A stretch of 8,951 nucleotides of DNA, from the NCBI GenBank assembly GCA_021199145.1, contig JAJQIP010000099.1, positions 1 through 8,951 on the forward strand. Direction: 5' to 3'. Under the pieces are notes generated by a model, which had not been told where the DNA came from, did not search any database, and saw only the letters and a program-made list of their open reading frames with translations. This document shows, one piece after another, positions 7,445-8,951 of this stretch. The position numbers were made by a program, and so were the translations under genes. Source of the stretch: Porphyromonadaceae bacterium (GTDB lineage: Bacteria; Bacteroidota; Bacteroidia; Bacteroidales; UBA11471). Position 1 is the first letter of the stretch. Every line of letters starts with the position of its first letter.

Positions 7445-7473
7445 CAAATTTACGGATATGGTGTGAATTTGTC
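7443..7473. repeat. Inverted repeat over the ruvB promoter
   Basis: GACAAATT (7443-7450) and AATTTGTC (7466-7473) form a perfect 8-bp inverted repeat with a 15-base spacer. On the minus strand the upstream arm begins inside the -33 TTG and the downstream arm covers most of the -7 box. The position suits an operator, but part of each arm is simply promoter consensus, so chance symmetry is possible. Confidence 0.6.
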
Positions 7474-7475
7474 AA
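7445..7475 (-). promoter_or_regulatory. Promoter of the ruvB-flippase unit
   Basis: On the minus strand TTG (7473-7475) and TAAATTTG (7445-7452) are separated by 20 bases, in line with the Bacteroidetes consensus. Transcription would start near 7438. It is the only TAnnTTTG with a suitable -33 that I found upstream of ruvB. Confidence 0.6.
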
Positions 7476-7482
7476 TCTTTGA

Positions 7483-7494
7483 GAAAAATTTTTC
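7483..7494. repeat. A5T5 palindrome between divergent promoters
   Basis: GAAAAATTTTTC is a perfect 12-bp palindrome. It lies between the -33 boxes of the ruvB promoter (7473-7475) and the pdxB promoter (7509-7512). A-tracts of this kind bend DNA and can act as upstream elements for RNA polymerase; whether it serves either promoter is inference. Confidence 0.6.
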
Positions 7495-7508
7495 AGCATG
7501 CCTCTCTT

Positions 7509-7541
7509 TTTGAGGAATATCACCGAGAAAATTTATCTTTG
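7509..7541 (+). promoter_or_regulatory. Bacteroidetes-type promoter of pdxB
   Basis: TTTG (7509-7512) and TATCTTTG (7534-7541) are separated by 21 bases, a full match to the consensus. Transcription would start near 7548, leaving about 25 bases before ATG 7573. The box lies inside the longer open frame that begins at 7498, so it decides the start of pdxB. Confidence 0.82.
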
Positions 7542-7572
7542 TACTGTTGAATTTTTCCTGCCATATATTTCG

Positions 7573-8694
7573 ATGGAGAAGACAACGATAGTTATTGACG
7601 ATAAAATTCCTTTTATCCGAGGCGTTCTTGAACCGTATGCTTCGGTGTGTTATCTTCCCCCACGGGAAATCACCCGTGAGGCCGTTCGTGATGCCGACAT
7701 TTTGCTTATCCGTACCCGTACCCGTTGTTGTGCAGATCTTCTTGAAGGGAGTCGTTGCCGTTTTATCGGGACGGCTACTATCGGGTATGACCATATCGAC
7801 ACCGAATATTGTCGCAGTCGGGGTATCGAATGGGTAAATGCTCCTGGCTGCAATGCTGTTTCTGTGGCACAATATATTCTCGCTTGCCTTTTGAGACACA
7901 CCGAAAGGTCGGGAGTCTCTCTGTCCGGAAAATGTATGGGGATTGTCGGGGTCGGTCATGTCGGTCGCCAAGTGGAGACCTATTGCCGGAGGTTAGGTAT
8001 GCAGGTATTGTTGAACGATCCTCCACGGGCCGAAAAAGAGGGAGCGGAACCGTTTGTCTCTTTGGAGAAGATTGCCCGGGAATGTGACTACATCTCTTTT
8101 CATACGCCTTTGACCTATACCGGACCGTATCCTACATATCATTTGGCCGATTTCCGGTTTTTTGAGCGGTTGCAACGTCAGCCGGTGATTCTCAATGCCG
8201 CAAGGGGCGGTATTGTGGATGAGGCTGCTCTCTTAGAGGCATACTTTGCGCATAAGGTCAGCGATATGGTTATCGATTGTTGGGAGACCGAACCGAATCC
8301 TCTACCCGATTTACTACGGAATGCCTTTATTGCCACGCCTCATATTGCCGGTTATTCTGTCGAGGGAAAGGCCAACGCTACCCGGACTATGCTTGCGGCT
8401 GTTGCGGCTCGCCTTTCTATCGACCCTAATCGTGTTACTGTCTCTCCGCCTCCGCCCGTACATCCGGCCATTACTGTTTCGGAATTAAAGAAGGCTTTGC
8501 CTCAAGCGGTATTGAAGGTATATGACCCGGCAAATGACACTTCTGTCTTGAAGAATGCTCCCGATGCCTTTGAGCAGTTGCGTAGTCACTACCCTCTCCG
8601 GAGGGAATTCAGCGCATATTCCGTGGCCCCTGCAGCTGTGGCACAAAAACTCCAGGTCTGGGGATTTGCGCCTGTTTTGGATTCTGTCTTATAA
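7573..8694 (+). CDS. pdxB: 4-phosphoerythronate dehydrogenase PdxB
   Basis: PdxB oxidises 4-phospho-D-erythronate to 2-oxo-3-hydroxy-4-phosphobutanoate, the second step of the DXP-dependent (PdxA/PdxJ) route to pyridoxal phosphate, in the cytosol. From ATG 7573 the protein is 373 residues, close to the E. coli enzyme. It is a D-2-hydroxyacid dehydrogenase with NAD motif GVGHVG (126-131) and the adenosine-binding aspartate D149. The catalytic trio is R211 (NAARGG), E240 (CWETEP) and H257 (TPHIAG). The 29- and 17-residue spacings fit PdxB better than 3-phosphoglycerate dehydrogenase, where the Glu-His gap is larger. The segment TPLTYTGPYPTYHL (178-191) and the C-terminal domain (about 290-373) are also PdxB-like. 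The frame extends upstream to an ATG at 7498, but the promoter lies within those 25 codons. The other PLP genes are not in the window. Confidence 0.95.
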   Translation: MEKTTIVIDDKIPFIRGVLEPYASVCYLPPREITREAVRDADILLIRTRTRCCADLLEGSRCRFIGTATIGYDHIDTEYCRSRGIEWVNAPGCNAVSVAQYILACLLRHTERSGVSLSGKCMGIVGVGHVGRQVETYCRRLGMQVLLNDPPRAEKEGAEPFVSLEKIARECDYISFHTPLTYTGPYPTYHLADFRFFERLQRQPVILNAARGGIVDEAALLEAYFAHKVSDMVIDCWETEPNPLPDLLRNAFIATPHIAGYSVEGKANATRTMLAAVAARLSIDPNRVTVSPPPPVHPAITVSELKKALPQAVLKVYDPANDTSVLKNAPDAFEQLRSHYPLRREFSAYSVAPAAVAQKLQVWGFAPVLDSVL

Positions 8695-8753
8695 GAGCAA
8701 ACAAGCTTTTTTCCAAAATTCGGAGAAATTTTTGAAAGGATTAATTCTGCCAT

Positions 8754-8786
8754 TTATTGCACAAATCGAGACAAAATGTGCAATAA
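8754..8786. repeat. Perfect 10-bp inverted repeat upstream of acpP
   Basis: TTATTGCACA (8754-8763) and TGTGCAATAA (8777-8786) are exact reverse complements around a 13-base spacer. The right arm is followed by an overlapping direct repeat: AATGTG occurs at 8775-8780 and again at 8785-8790. There is no T-tract after the stem on either strand, which argues against a standard intrinsic terminator. Its place, roughly 50-80 bases upstream of the acpP promoter candidate, suits a regulator-binding site or an mRNA 3'-end hairpin for pdxB. Confidence 0.75.
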
Positions 8787-8832
8787 TGTGTAACTTTCTG
8801 CCTAAAATATTTTTTTTTTGGATAGAAAATTG

Positions 8833-8840
8833 TTTCTTTG
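8833..8840 (+). promoter_or_regulatory. Weak -7 box candidate of acpP
   Basis: TTTCTTTG matches TAnnTTTG at all but the second base and lies about 54 bases before the acpP ATG. A ten-T run ending at 8819 replaces a clear -33 TTTG at the proper distance. acpP is normally a strongly expressed gene, so a promoter is expected here, but this identification is tentative. Confidence 0.35.
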
Positions 8841-8893
8841 CCACGCAAAACAAAAGCGAGAAACATATTTATTAACTAAAATTTACAAAAATC

Positions 8894-8951
8894 ATGTCTG
8901 AAATTGCGTCAAAAATTAAAGCTATTATTGTTGACAAATTGGGTGTAGAAG
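8894..8951 (+). CDS. acpP: Acyl carrier protein AcpP (5' part only)
   Basis: Only the first 19 codons are present (MSEIASKIKAIIVDKLGVE); the gene runs off the right edge. The amphipathic first helix matches bacterial AcpP, a cytosolic protein of about 78 residues that carries growing acyl chains on a phosphopantetheine arm during fatty-acid synthesis. The serine attachment site (DSL motif, normally near residue 36) lies outside the window, so it cannot be checked. The ATG is preceded by an A-rich leader (TTTACAAAAATC) without a Shine-Dalgarno site, as is common in Bacteroidetes. In this phylum acpP is usually followed by fabF, but that is not visible here. Confidence 0.92.
   Translation, partial: MSEIASKIKAIIVDKLGVE

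Larger units (their letters stand above)
8695..8893. other. pdxB-acpP intergenic region
   Basis: This is 199 bases of A/T-rich DNA without an open frame of note. It holds the inverted repeat at 8754-8786, a run of ten Ts at 8810-8819 and a weak promoter candidate at 8833-8840, each described separately. Just after pdxB, an AT-only imperfect hairpin near 8713-8734 followed by no clean T-tract is too weak to call a terminator. Confidence 0.5.

Noticed and set aside
7088..7447. Minus-strand 119-codon frame overlapping the ruvB leader and 5' part
   Set aside because: It is out of frame with ruvB, starts at a TTG inside the promoter box, and its second half is the ruvB coding sequence read in another frame.
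7450..7971. Minus-strand 173-codon frame across the pdxB start
   Set aside because: It is antisense to pdxB and both promoters, and its sequence is low in hydrophobic core residues without any motif.
1..8951. CRISPR arrays, insertion sequences, integrases, phage, toxin-antitoxin or defence genes
   Set aside because: No spaced direct-repeat array, terminal inverted repeats, transposase motifs or defence domains were seen; every long frame is accounted for by a core gene.

Overview
This window looks like an ordinary chromosomal stretch from a member of the Bacteroidetes, most likely the order Bacteroidales. The grounds are the promoters and the proteins. Several genes are preceded by the Bacteroidetes-type promoter (TTTG or TTG near -33, TAnnTTTG near -7) instead of E. 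coli-type -35/-10 boxes. Leaders are A/T-rich with few strong Shine-Dalgarno sites. PriA (824 residues) is longer than the E. coli protein of about 730. I cannot assign genus or species from sequence alone.

Layout, left to right. Positions 1-202 hold no convincing gene; they contain a probable terminator for the tRNA that follows. A tRNA-Pro(GGG) gene lies on the minus strand with its own promoter. Next, also on the minus strand, is a two-gene unit: a HAD-family phosphatase or phosphomutase, then aroB (3-dehydroquinate synthase), 6 bases apart. Divergent from it, on the plus strand, is priA (replication restart helicase). priA converges with a minus-strand unit of ruvB (Holliday junction motor) followed by a 14-helix lipid-linked polysaccharide flippase-like protein; the stop codons of priA and the flippase gene overlap. 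Divergent from ruvB, on the plus strand, are pdxB (4-phosphoerythronate dehydrogenase, vitamin B6 synthesis) and, after a 199-base gap, the first 19 codons of acpP (acyl carrier protein).

The genes are mainly housekeeping functions: aromatic amino-acid precursors, replication restart and recombination, cell-envelope glycan export, PLP synthesis and fatty-acid synthesis. They are not one pathway. I see no CRISPR array, insertion sequence, integrase, toxin-antitoxin pair, phage gene or defence system, and I do not think the window holds a new multi-gene system.

The points that deserve a second look are regulatory. A perfect 10-bp inverted repeat (13-base spacer) lies between pdxB and acpP. A perfect 8-bp inverted repeat (15-base spacer) overlays the ruvB promoter. 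Both have arms offset by 23 bp. An A5T5 palindrome sits between the divergent ruvB and pdxB promoters. The promoter positions also revise two start codons: the HAD gene and pdxB are each shorter than their longest open frames.
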